DNA of 18,381 nt from an uncultured Bacteroidales bacterium (GTDB taxonomy: Bacteria; Bacteroidota; Bacteroidia; Bacteroidales; Marinilabiliaceae), in contig CALAVC010000045.1 of NCBI GenBank assembly GCA_937892095.1, positions 1 to 18,381 of the forward strand, written 5' to 3'. The position numbers and the translations under genes are program-made. The notes below the pieces were generated by a model. It made no database searches. It was not told the DNA's origin and saw only the letters and a list, made by a program, of their open reading frames with translations. Below, piece by piece: positions 1-7,264 of this stretch. Each line of letters starts with the position of its first letter. Within the stretch, counting starts at the first letter, position 1.

Positions 1-2
1 TT

Positions 3-71
3 GCTCTAGTAAGCGGAGCTTACATTGGGAGCACGGTGTACTCGGAGGAGTGGCTTAGGATATCACAATAA
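3..71 (+). CDS. Possible 3' end of an unknown gene (partial)
   Basis: The first bases can be read as the last 22 codons of a plus-strand gene entering from outside the window. The frame ends ...YIGSTVYSEEWLRISQ with a TAA stop at 69-71, one base before the stop codon of the convergent DJ-1 gene. The peptide has a protein-like composition, but an open stretch this short could occur by chance. No family can be named. It belongs to the Firmicutes-like end of the contig. Confidence 0.25.
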   Translation, partial: ALVSGAYIGSTVYSEEWLRISQ

Positions 72-72
72 A

Positions 73-624
73 TTAAGACTTGTAGACTATTTTTTTCGCA
101 AGTTCTTCAGCTTTTTCTGCGCTTGTCAGCGTCTTTACTATCTCAAGTGCAAATGGAATGGCTGTTCCTAGACCGCGGCTGGTGATAATGTGTCCGTCGT
201 GGCAGACTTCATCATAAGAAACCTCAGCTCCCTTGAGGTCTTTTTCCATACCCGGATAGCAGGTAGCTTTTTTACCATCCAACAGCCCCGCCTTGCCAAA
301 CACTGTAGGCGCTGCACATATAGCTGCAAGACCCTTTTTTGATACATTAAAACCGTGCACCTGATCCATAAGCATCTCGCACAGTCCCAGATTCAGTGTG
401 CCCGGCATACCGCCAGGTAATACCAACATATCAGCGCTGTCAAAATTAACCGTCTCTATCAACTTGTCGCAGATGGTGGTAATCCCATGGCTGCCAGGCA
501 CTCTTTTGTTGCCGGTAATGGACACCATATCCACTTCGATATCTGCTCTACGCAACAAATCCACAACTGTCAGAGCTTCTATCTCCTCATGCCCCTCTGC
601 AAAAAACACCAATACTTTAGCCAT
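73..624 (-). CDS. DJ-1/PfpI family protein (YajL/ThiJ-like)
   Basis: This is a 183-residue protein of the DJ-1/ThiJ/PfpI superfamily, a complete single domain of usual length. The N-terminal strand and GHEEIEA segment (residues 11-17) carry the conserved glutamate, E16. The nucleophile elbow AAICAAP (100-106) holds the reactive cysteine C103. The later motif ITSRGLGTA is also typical of DJ-1 proteins. Family members are cytoplasmic and are linked to protection from oxidative or carbonyl stress, and some have been reported as deglycases or chaperones; the exact activity here is not shown by sequence. The start is fixed by a strong GGAGGTG site five bases before ATG at 624. It follows the small unknown gene at 738-1097, with a terminator between them, so it is probably transcribed on its own. 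The closest relatives I recall are clostridial. Confidence 0.9.
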   Translation of the reverse strand: MAKVLVFFAEGHEEIEALTVVDLLRRADIEVDMVSITGNKRVPGSHGITTICDKLIETVNFDSADMLVLPGGMPGTLNLGLCEMLMDQVHGFNVSKKGLAAICAAPTVFGKAGLLDGKKATCYPGMEKDLKGAEVSYDEVCHDGHIITSRGLGTAIPFALEIVKTLTSAEKAEELAKKIVYKS

Positions 625-684
625 TTTTACACCTCCATTATCCCTCTTATAACTCGTTTATCATTAAACTCTATAATAACACAA

Positions 685-709
685 AAGAAGCCGAATTTCT
701 CGGCTTCTT
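685..709 (-). terminator. Rho-independent terminator
   Basis: A perfect 10-bp stem (AAGAAGCCGA / TCGGCTTCTT) surrounds a 5-base loop at 695-699. On the minus strand it is followed by TTTTGTGTT. It lies just after the stop of the small gene at 738-1097 and before the DJ-1 gene, so it most likely ends the former transcript. The flanking A/T runs on both sides could let it work in either direction. Confidence 0.8.
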
Positions 710-737
710 AAAAATCGTTTTTAAGTTTTGATTGCGC

Positions 738-1097
738 CTAGGCATATGCGTCGAATCTGGACCCTTCCATGCCATAATTAGAACCTACGCCTCTCATACT
801 GTATCCGGTATTGTTTGACGCAAACTGCATAGCTATATTGTTGAACTGCCCTGACACCTCCATGGCCTTTTTCTGTCGCTCCATAGGATCTATAACTGAG
901 GCCTTATCGTCCACTTCCTTTACCGTAGCGTTAGGATATTGGACCGGAGCGGCGCCATTCACACTGCCGGCACCCTTTGTAGACTCAGTATTATAGACAT
1001 CGGAAAACTGTGCATCATTGTCTACCGAGTAATTCATGGGCTGAACCATCGAAGTCGGCGTATATGTACTTAATCCCATAATAGGTGAAATCGCCAT
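738..1097 (-). CDS. Small hypothetical protein, Firmicutes-like
   Basis: A 119-residue protein of unknown function. It has no signal peptide, no membrane segment and no motif I recognise. It is polar and rich in Ser, Asn, Met and Tyr, begins MAISPIMGLSTYTP and ends SRFDAYA. The middle (about residues 65-90, PMERQKKAMEVSGQFNNIAMQF) looks helical. The start at 1097 is preferred over an in-frame ATG at 1130 because GGAGGAG sits about seven bases upstream of it. A terminator follows at 685-709. It lies between the SufB/SufD fragment and the DJ-1 gene on the same strand, in the part of the contig that looks clostridial. The leader-like N-terminus and Met-rich composition give no firm functional hint. 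Confidence 0.7.
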   Translation of the reverse strand: MAISPIMGLSTYTPTSMVQPMNYSVDNDAQFSDVYNTESTKGAGSVNGAAPVQYPNATVKEVDDKASVIDPMERQKKAMEVSGQFNNIAMQFASNNTGYSMRGVGSNYGMEGSRFDAYA

Positions 1098-1241
1098 ATC
1101 ATACTCCTCCGTGTTTTGATATGATATCACGATTTTTGCCTGTAAAACGAAAAGTCACAAAGAAATAAAAGTAAAATCACAGACAGTTCATTCATACTCT
1201 GCCGCCAACTATTTGAGTAAAACTACCCAATATGACTATTA

Positions 1242-1690
1242 TTATCTAAGAAAGCCTGCTACTATCTGCTCTTCAGCCTCTTCTTCCGTCAGCCCCAAAG
1301 ACATAAGTTTTATAAGCTGGTCTCCGGCTATTTTTCCGATAGCCGCCTCATGTATAAGGGCAGCATCCACGTTTTTAGCATCCAGACGAGGAATAGCTAC
1401 TACATGAGCATTGCCCATAATGATGGCATCACAGGCAGCGTGACCATTGCAAGCATTATCGCCTTCGATTGCCACTTCAAATATCTGTTCCGAATCATCC
1501 TTAGCCACAGAACGCGATACTACATCCGCACTGGAATCCTTGCCTTTTAAAGCAACCGTATACTCACTGGTAGCCTTTTGATTACCATGGGTCATCAGCG
1601 CCTCGTGTATGAGAAGGGTGGCGCCATCCGCAAGCTCTGCCACATTAGTACGCACCGTGGAATCCACGCCCTTTATCTGGACCATCTCCA
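1242..1690 (-). pseudogene. SufB/SufD-like Fe-S assembly protein, C-terminal fragment cut at a contig join
   Basis: The translated segment from about VQIKGVDSTVRTN to the end EEAEEQIVAGFLR is the C-terminal part of the SufBD family, the scaffold component of the SUF iron-sulfur cluster assembly system. Recognisable family motifs are MTHGNQKA, SRSVAKD, GHAACDAIIMG and the near-invariant HEAAIGKIAGDQ followed by LMSLGLTEEEAEE. Family proteins are roughly 300-480 residues, and only about 145 are present. Upstream the frame runs without a stop into a Prevotella-type start (MKKIYMTPEMEMV), which does not belong to this family. The most likely explanation is a chimeric join rather than a real truncated gene. 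The next genes downstream have clostridial-type ribosome binding sites. The upstream boundary is uncertain by about 20 bases. Confidence 0.85.
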
Positions 1691-1702
1691 TTTCAGGAGT
1701 CA
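1672..1702. other. Probable chimeric junction between Firmicutes-like and Prevotella-like DNA
   Basis: On one side lie SufBD codons with clostridial relatives. On the other lie the first codons of a small Prevotella-type protein, directly after a complete Prevotella-type secreted protein gene. The two families share a similar peptide here (EMEMVQ / EMDTVQ-like), so a short stretch of matching DNA may have allowed the join. The exact base cannot be fixed from one sequence. Confidence 0.7.
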
Positions 1703-1718
1703 TATATATCTTCTTCAT
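1676..1718 (-). CDS. Start of a small Prevotella-type protein, cut by the junction (partial)
   Basis: The peptide MKKIYMTPEMEMV is typical of the first residues of numerous short uncharacterised proteins of Prevotella and Bacteroides (MKK-Y-x-P-x-M-x-V). The ATG at 1718 has GGAGGA about seven bases upstream. An in-frame ATG at 1733 overlaps the stop codon of the preceding gene and is less likely to be the start. It would be the fourth gene of the secreted-protein operon. Beyond about 13 residues the frame becomes SufBD sequence, so the real remainder of this gene is missing. Confidence 0.55.
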
Positions 1719-1732
1719 TACTACGTCCTCCA

Positions 1733-2932
1733 TTATTTGATTACCACTTTCTTGCCATTCACGATATATACACCCTTTGATGGTTTCTCCACACGGCGAC
1801 CGTTCAGGTCGTAGAAAATTCCATCGCTTTGAGTATTGACATTGATCTTCTGAATACCAGTAGTATCACCGAAGTCAAAGTCTATACTACGGGCTTCTGC
1901 TCCTTCCACATCCGTGAGCACATCGTAGAAGTCAAAGTAGCCACGGAAAGCCTTCATCTTTGTATTGCCTTTAGAGTAGTAGAACTTGTTACTGCTGAGG
2001 AACAAGCAATTCTCTTCTACAACTGTTTCTGCGACATAAGTACCAATCATCTCACTCCATTGTTTCTTGGTGCGCTTAACGGCTGCGACCGTAGGTGCTT
2101 CTTCAGGATCAATGTCAACACCGTCTACACTAAATTCCGTGATGGCACTGCTGACTTTAATCACATAAGGATGGTTTGCCTCAACCGCTGTGGCATTATT
2201 GAACTTAACCTTGATGCCAACAATATTATCGTCTGCGTCAGTCTCTGACTCATAGCCATTGAAGTCTTTCAACTCCACATCGCTTCCGAACGCAGCCTTA
2301 ACCTGCGCCTCACTCATAGCGAATGGCAGACAGATAGTGCTCCACTCACTGGCATTGATGGTACGCTTTACATTGACATTCACACCAGTAGCCGCTACAG
2401 GAACTGTGGTGGAGTTCTCGTCGAGAACTACACTATGCACATTCACTACCTTCACCTTGAACGTCACATCATCGGCATAATCCTTGTCTGAAAGGTTATA
2501 CTCAAACATCGTACCTTTCAGTGTCACGTCATATTCACCAACAGCAACGTCACTTGCCACCGTAAAACTAATGGTTACGAGATTGTCTATGGCAGAGCCA
2601 GGAATAGCATTTGCAGAGGCGAAGGGGATAGTGGCAAGTCCTGGTTCTTTAGCGCCAACATCACCAACAACGAAGGTCGCTCCCACCCAAGCGCTTGATA
2701 CTGTTGCCCCTTCAGTCGTAAATCCCTCCGTGGGGAAATAAGCATACAGTGTCATTGCCGTATAGATGTCAGCCTTTCCATCCAACAAATTTACAGAAAA
2801 CGACACAGTCTCACCCGGCAAGGCTTCTACATCAGCCACCGAAATGACTGGTTTGTCACCAGCCATTACACTACTGCCCATCGCTATCAGGGCAAGCAGA
2901 CTAAAAAATGTTCTTTTCATATATACATTCAT
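1733..2932 (-). CDS. Secreted cohesin-like protein with Prevotella-type C-terminal tail
   Basis: A 399-residue secreted protein. A signal peptide covers about residues 5-24 (MKRTFFSLLALIAMGSSVMA). Residues 27-163 have the pattern of a cohesin-type beta sandwich: a start like VISVADVEALPGETVSFSV, then aromatic and hydrophobic alternation, then PGSAIDNLVTISFTV and VGEYDVTL. Residues about 185-345 form a beta-rich module with the WSTICLPFA motif common in Prevotella surface proteins. The last 30 residues (GIFYDLNGRRVEKPSKGVYIVNGKK) match a recurring C-terminal pattern in this genus that resembles type IX secretion sorting tails, though it is short. Cohesins bind dockerins, and the two genes upstream each encode a dockerin, so it may be their partner; this is inference from fold-like similarity. 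The start could be 2932 or 2920, since no Shine-Dalgarno site decides. It lies 20 bases after the preceding gene. Confidence 0.75.
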   Translation of the reverse strand: MNVYMKRTFFSLLALIAMGSSVMAGDKPVISVADVEALPGETVSFSVNLLDGKADIYTAMTLYAYFPTEGFTTEGATVSSAWVGATFVVGDVGAKEPGLATIPFASANAIPGSAIDNLVTISFTVASDVAVGEYDVTLKGTMFEYNLSDKDYADDVTFKVKVVNVHSVVLDENSTTVPVAATGVNVNVKRTINASEWSTICLPFAMSEAQVKAAFGSDVELKDFNGYESETDADDNIVGIKVKFNNATAVEANHPYVIKVSSAITEFSVDGVDIDPEEAPTVAAVKRTKKQWSEMIGTYVAETVVEENCLFLSSNKFYYSKGNTKMKAFRGYFDFYDVLTDVEGAEARSIDFDFGDTTGIQKINVNTQSDGIFYDLNGRRVEKPSKGVYIVNGKKVVIK

Positions 2933-2952
2933 TAATTATTATATTGTTGTCA

Positions 2953-3597
2953 TTACCAATTAATCTTTCCTGCTACATTCTGTAACATGAGTGACGCATC
3001 CTGTGCCGTCACCTCACCGTCACCATTGACATCGGACAGAGTAATGACGAAACCATCAAAATCTACTTTTCCAGACACATCTTGCAGCGTGAGCGATGCA
3101 TCTTGGGCGGTCAGGGACTTGTCCTTATTAACATCGCCTTTAAGTTCTGAATCTACCTCGTAAGCGGATTCTTCTGGAACGTTTGATTGAGCATCTTCCT
3201 CTACCAACAGTGCTTCACTCACCAACTTCTCTTGCTCTTCTTTGCTGAGGTTATTTTCATCCTTGATGCTAAAATAGACAAGTGGAGTGTCATTGATGGG
3301 CAGTTGGGCATTGGTTAGTGAGTAGGCAAGAAAGCGATAAGTGTTTTCTCCCACTTTGGCAACCCGGAACTGATGGTCGGTTCCTTCTACTCCCAATTTG
3401 GTCATCAGATGTCCCTCTTGGTCTTCTGCTATGGTAACACCATCAGGCAATTCGATGTCAAACTGTAGTGCAACATAATTAGCCGAGGTCTCCTGCATGG
3501 TAATTCCTACCTGAAAAGTTTTCTCTGATTCCGCATACAAACACACGGCAACCAGTGACAAGAACGCAGTGGCGAAATATCTCATATTTGTTTTCAT
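2953..3597 (-). CDS. Secreted protein with cohesin-like N-terminus and C-terminal type I dockerin
   Basis: A 214-residue secreted protein. A signal peptide ends near residue 22 (SLVAVCLYAES). Residues 27-112 form a beta-sandwich-like segment (YVALQFDIELPDGVTI, then LAYSLTNAQLP, then PLVYFSI) resembling cohesin-like or carbohydrate-binding-like modules seen in Prevotella dockerin proteins. An acidic linker covers 113-152. The C-terminus (154-214) is a two-repeat type I dockerin. Its calcium-binding loops begin DVNKDKSLTAQD (155-166) and DVNGDGEVTAQD (189-200), each followed by the near-identical helix ASLxLQxVxGK. Dockerins attach proteins to cohesin modules. It lies 10 bases after the M64 protein gene and 20 bases before the cohesin-like gene, in one operon. 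The first loop has K-S where D-G is usual, which may weaken calcium binding. Confidence 0.85.
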   Translation of the reverse strand: MKTNMRYFATAFLSLVAVCLYAESEKTFQVGITMQETSANYVALQFDIELPDGVTIAEDQEGHLMTKLGVEGTDHQFRVAKVGENTYRFLAYSLTNAQLPINDTPLVYFSIKDENNLSKEEQEKLVSEALLVEEDAQSNVPEESAYEVDSELKGDVNKDKSLTAQDASLTLQDVSGKVDFDGFVITLSDVNGDGEVTAQDASLMLQNVAGKINW

Positions 3598-3607
3598 ACT
3601 TTTTGGG

Positions 3608-6600
3608 TTATTTAGTTTTACTATACTCTATTTTCTCACACATTCCAGCATCACGCCATGTTCCTTTATAGAACGTGGGTGGACGAGAGACGATACGACG
3701 TTGTTCCGTTGTACTTTGAGCCCTTCTATTCTGAACCCTCCTGCTGGCATTGGCAGCATTGTCGAATGCGGCTCGGCTTGGAGCATCAAATGCTACAAAT
3801 GTCTCATAGTCATAAGTCCAGTTGTCACCCTCAGAGAGTTTCATCACTCGCTTGTAGATAGCCTCACGGGAAGGAGCATTGAAGCCGCAGTCGTTATAGC
3901 GCATCATGCTGTTCTCTGTAGGTCGATACATACCAAGACCATAAAGTCCTGCACCTTCATAGACTCCAATTTGTTCGTTCGCATAACGGGTATCATTGAT
4001 GAAATGGCTCCACCTAACTTGTGTCGGATCGCTGCGCCAGTCAATATTTGCCCCAGAACCAGTGGCAGTATATTGCCCATCAAGGCTGACCTTCGTTTCT
4101 TCGCTTGGTGACTGCTCTTCCATGCCACCCTCTACATACTCATCAAGAAGTTGTGCTATACCGTGTCCTCCGCCTTCATGATTGATGACTCGACCACCCT
4201 GAAGATTGTAAGCCACATAAGAACCATCAGCATACATTGAGCAATAACTTCTGTTGACATCCAAAGTAGCACCGCCACCATTTCTGTAGACAACATTTAC
4301 CAGCATGAGGTCAGCATTGTCACCAAGGGCTTTCTTTGCATATTCAAATGCCTTGCTGTCATCTTCCTTGATGGCATATGTTGACTTGTTGCCATACATG
4401 TTCTTGGCTGCGATGGCTTTAACTTGATAGATGTTAAAACGATTGCGAAGCGAGGTATAGGGCTCTTCTGCAAAAAACTGCTCTACGGCTGCTGCTATCT
4501 GCGTGTCGTATTCACCTCCGTCTCCCATTTCTTTGTCAATGAAACACTCACCCATGAAAACGATGTCAACGCCATTACCTACAGTTGCCTCTTGAAGCAG
4601 TTTCACTTCACCATCTTTAGAGTAATCAGTAGATGTGTACTCGGAATATGGCTCGTGCTCCTCCGGCTCTCCAAGGAACTTCCGGCAGATAGAGTCTACT
4701 TTTGAGGCATACCACTCTTCAGGAATATTCCAGTCGCGAACATAGCATGCCAGCAGATTTGACTTGTCATCAAAGACATACCAGGTTCCCATCGTCCTAA
4801 GTCCATACAACCTATCATTAGCCCACGGACAATTCCATAAGAAATCAATATCCTTGATGGGAAATTCCTCTGCTGCTACTTCAGGTCCCTCACGAGTACC
4901 ACCGAGCCAGCCATATGCTGACACGATGGTGCCGTAGCCCTTATTATGGTAGGACAAGTGCAGATTTGCCATCTCCTCACTTGGAGTACCTATCATCACT
5001 ACATTGACTTTGTTCTTTGCAAACAACTCATCAGAAGTCTTCAGGTCACCATTCACATGATCTATCTCATATGTAGGCAACTTCAGTTTCAAGTCGTCGT
5101 ACTCCAAGAGCCGACGCTCAGAGAGCCACAAATTCTGCACGACAACATTCCATCCGACATTCTTCCATAAAGGATGGTCAATGGCTGATTGAGGTATTCT
5201 GCCATAAAGTGCATTATTATCAAATCCTACATCAAAGGCTGCTTCAAACAATGTAGAGAATGATTCTGGTATAGTTCCTTTCAGCGTATTACCGCCAAGT
5301 GGAATACCAAACACATAGTCTCCCAGTCCGGCACGTTCCAGCAGATCCCACTGGCTCATAGGCTTATCTGTGCACCATCCGTCGTTTCTATACCAATTCG
5401 GACCATCGGTCGAATTATAGAGATCCGTCAGTGCCTGCCTCATTTGGGCAGCAGACGGAGCACTCTTAGGTGCCTGACCAATATTTAGCGACTGACATCC
5501 GTCATTCACCCGAGATGCCTCAGTAAACCTGACGGGAAATGCTACATTCTGCCAGCGCTGCTCGTCGGTGTCGTTAGCATCAATCTTGAAGCGGAAATGA
5601 AGATCGTTCCCCACTTTTTCGGTCGACAGATGGTGAATATAGTCCACATAACCAGGGCTACCGAACTCGTAGTTGACACCATCCCGCTGCTGAGGTTGCA
5701 GTTCTGCCTCAGCCTCCATTTCCGCTCCCCCTTTGAGAACGAACTCTATCTCGTCGCCGCCAGGCTGAATGTATGCCATATTCTGGTCGTTGACATGCTG
5801 GAAGTTAACTGGTAAACTATTTACCACAACCGTATCCTTATACGTTCCCTGCTTGTCATAAAGGACAACTCTTGCCGTCTTCTTTTCCCCCGTATTATTG
5901 CGCACATACGAGAGATTGCACGCGCCGGTTGTAATCACATCTTGTTCCAGCCATTCAGTGCCGTTATCAAGTATCTCGCACCCAATGTCTTCTTGGCTCT
6001 CTATGCCGCCCAGCCGCAGCACCATGCCAAACTTCAGGCGTTCCACATTCTTGCTACCAATGCCTATCAGGTTGTATTCGCGCTTCTGCGCACGTACATA
6101 ACGCTCAGGCAAGTCATCTGGTAGGATTTCAACCCAGTCTCCACATTGCGAAGTGACCGTCACTGTCTCAGAAAGATTGTATTTCTCATTCTTGAATTTT
6201 ATCTTGCAAACCCTGTCCTTACCTGAATAGTTCTCTTTGTATCGGAAGTGAACCAAATCATCTAGTCTTTCCAGCCCCAGCCAGCCGTCTTCATTCCCTT
6301 CATATTCCACCTGAACATCCAGCCATGCTGGATTAATGGCGCATTCTAAGAATATATCACGTCCATACTGTTTATTCTTTACTGTTACTTCTTTCGGAGA
6401 AACTGACAGGCACGGAAGCCCACCACTTTCGATTGAAACATTGACCGTATCTGTCAAATTATACTGGTTATTCTTCAGAACAATTTGAGCCTCTCGCTTA
6501 TGGTCCGAGTAGTTTTCGTCATAAAAGAATCCAAGTTTCTGCCCTTCTATCCATGTTTGCTCTATCCAATTATCCTCGTTATTTAGAACTTGAATATCAA

Positions 6601-7264
6601 TAGCACTCAGAACCCACTCGTAGTTGCTATTCAAATCAACATACTCTAAACGCTCATACTCTTTGTTTTCTAAAACTACTTGCTTAGTCGATGCGGTTAG
6701 GAAAGGTTTTTCGTCACTTTTCAGCACCACCTTTATAGAGTCTTTTATTTGCTCATTGTCATAAACAAAATAAATGGTCGACTCCCAGTCTTCCCCGGAA
6801 TAGTTTTGGGGAGAATTCCATAAGTAAAAATTCCATAAGTAAAAATGCCATTTGTATGTTCCGTTCTCGCCAACCTTTTCGTCTGCAACGATTCCGATGT
6901 TTTCGTTGTCAGAGGTTCTGAAGCTGATATAGTAACCATCCAAATCCGTCTTCAGTACAACATCGAACGACTGGTTCTCATTGTCCAAGACCACCTCTTT
7001 GTCGCTGACAACCAAAATATAGTCCTTTCCTGCCATGATAACATTGGAAAGGACATCAACATCTTTATTGTCGATATTTCCGTCCTCATTCACGTCAGCG
7101 GCATCTTGCTTGAAGTTACCTGAAGGGTTACCATTCAGGTAATTCACCAGTTCCACAATGTCGGCGGCATTGATCTTTCCGTCTCCATTCACGTCTCCAG
7201 AGCCAGCATATTGTCCCAGAGTCACTAAGGTCATCAGTGCAAAAATTAGTAGTTTCTTTTTCAT
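3608..7264 (-). CDS. Secreted multidomain M64-type metallopeptidase with N-terminal dockerin
   Basis: A 1,218-residue secreted protein. The signal peptide ends near residue 20. A dockerin-like pair of calcium loops follows at once: DVNGDGKINAAD (24-35) and DVNEDGNIDNKD (57-68). Residues about 81-485 hold four repeated beta modules of roughly 95 residues with BACON/Ig-like alternation; each closes with a pattern like NYSGxDRxxxIxFKNxxYNLxDTV. A further beta segment runs to about 600. Residues 605-710 resemble bacterial leucine-rich repeats (ALTDLYNSTDGPNW, then GNTLKGTIPES). Residues about 740-865 suggest a thioredoxin-like fold without CXXC. The C-terminal third matches peptidase M64 (IgA-peptidase-like): FMGECFI (903-909), HEGGGHG plus DEY (1029-1043), and SMMRYNDCGFNAPSREAIY (1119-1137). 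It probably cleaves host or diet glycoproteins at the surface. The zinc motif has one residue more than HExxH. It heads the operon, behind a structured leader. Confidence 0.85.
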   Translation of the reverse strand: MKKKLLIFALMTLVTLGQYAGSGDVNGDGKINAADIVELVNYLNGNPSGNFKQDAADVNEDGNIDNKDVDVLSNVIMAGKDYILVVSDKEVVLDNENQSFDVVLKTDLDGYYISFRTSDNENIGIVADEKVGENGTYKWHFYLWNFYLWNSPQNYSGEDWESTIYFVYDNEQIKDSIKVVLKSDEKPFLTASTKQVVLENKEYERLEYVDLNSNYEWVLSAIDIQVLNNEDNWIEQTWIEGQKLGFFYDENYSDHKREAQIVLKNNQYNLTDTVNVSIESGGLPCLSVSPKEVTVKNKQYGRDIFLECAINPAWLDVQVEYEGNEDGWLGLERLDDLVHFRYKENYSGKDRVCKIKFKNEKYNLSETVTVTSQCGDWVEILPDDLPERYVRAQKREYNLIGIGSKNVERLKFGMVLRLGGIESQEDIGCEILDNGTEWLEQDVITTGACNLSYVRNNTGEKKTARVVLYDKQGTYKDTVVVNSLPVNFQHVNDQNMAYIQPGGDEIEFVLKGGAEMEAEAELQPQQRDGVNYEFGSPGYVDYIHHLSTEKVGNDLHFRFKIDANDTDEQRWQNVAFPVRFTEASRVNDGCQSLNIGQAPKSAPSAAQMRQALTDLYNSTDGPNWYRNDGWCTDKPMSQWDLLERAGLGDYVFGIPLGGNTLKGTIPESFSTLFEAAFDVGFDNNALYGRIPQSAIDHPLWKNVGWNVVVQNLWLSERRLLEYDDLKLKLPTYEIDHVNGDLKTSDELFAKNKVNVVMIGTPSEEMANLHLSYHNKGYGTIVSAYGWLGGTREGPEVAAEEFPIKDIDFLWNCPWANDRLYGLRTMGTWYVFDDKSNLLACYVRDWNIPEEWYASKVDSICRKFLGEPEEHEPYSEYTSTDYSKDGEVKLLQEATVGNGVDIVFMGECFIDKEMGDGGEYDTQIAAAVEQFFAEEPYTSLRNRFNIYQVKAIAAKNMYGNKSTYAIKEDDSKAFEYAKKALGDNADLMLVNVVYRNGGGATLDVNRSYCSMYADGSYVAYNLQGGRVINHEGGGHGIAQLLDEYVEGGMEEQSPSEETKVSLDGQYTATGSGANIDWRSDPTQVRWSHFINDTRYANEQIGVYEGAGLYGLGMYRPTENSMMRYNDCGFNAPSREAIYKRVMKLSEGDNWTYDYETFVAFDAPSRAAFDNAANASRRVQNRRAQSTTEQRRIVSRPPTFYKGTWRDAGMCEKIEYSKTK
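6816..6845. repeat. Exact 15-bp tandem duplication inside the M64 gene
   Basis: The unit ttccataagtaaaaa occurs twice in direct succession. On the coding strand it gives FYLWN-FYLWN (residues 141-150 of the protein), in frame, inside the first BACON-like module. It looks like a recent slippage duplication. Confidence 0.9.
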
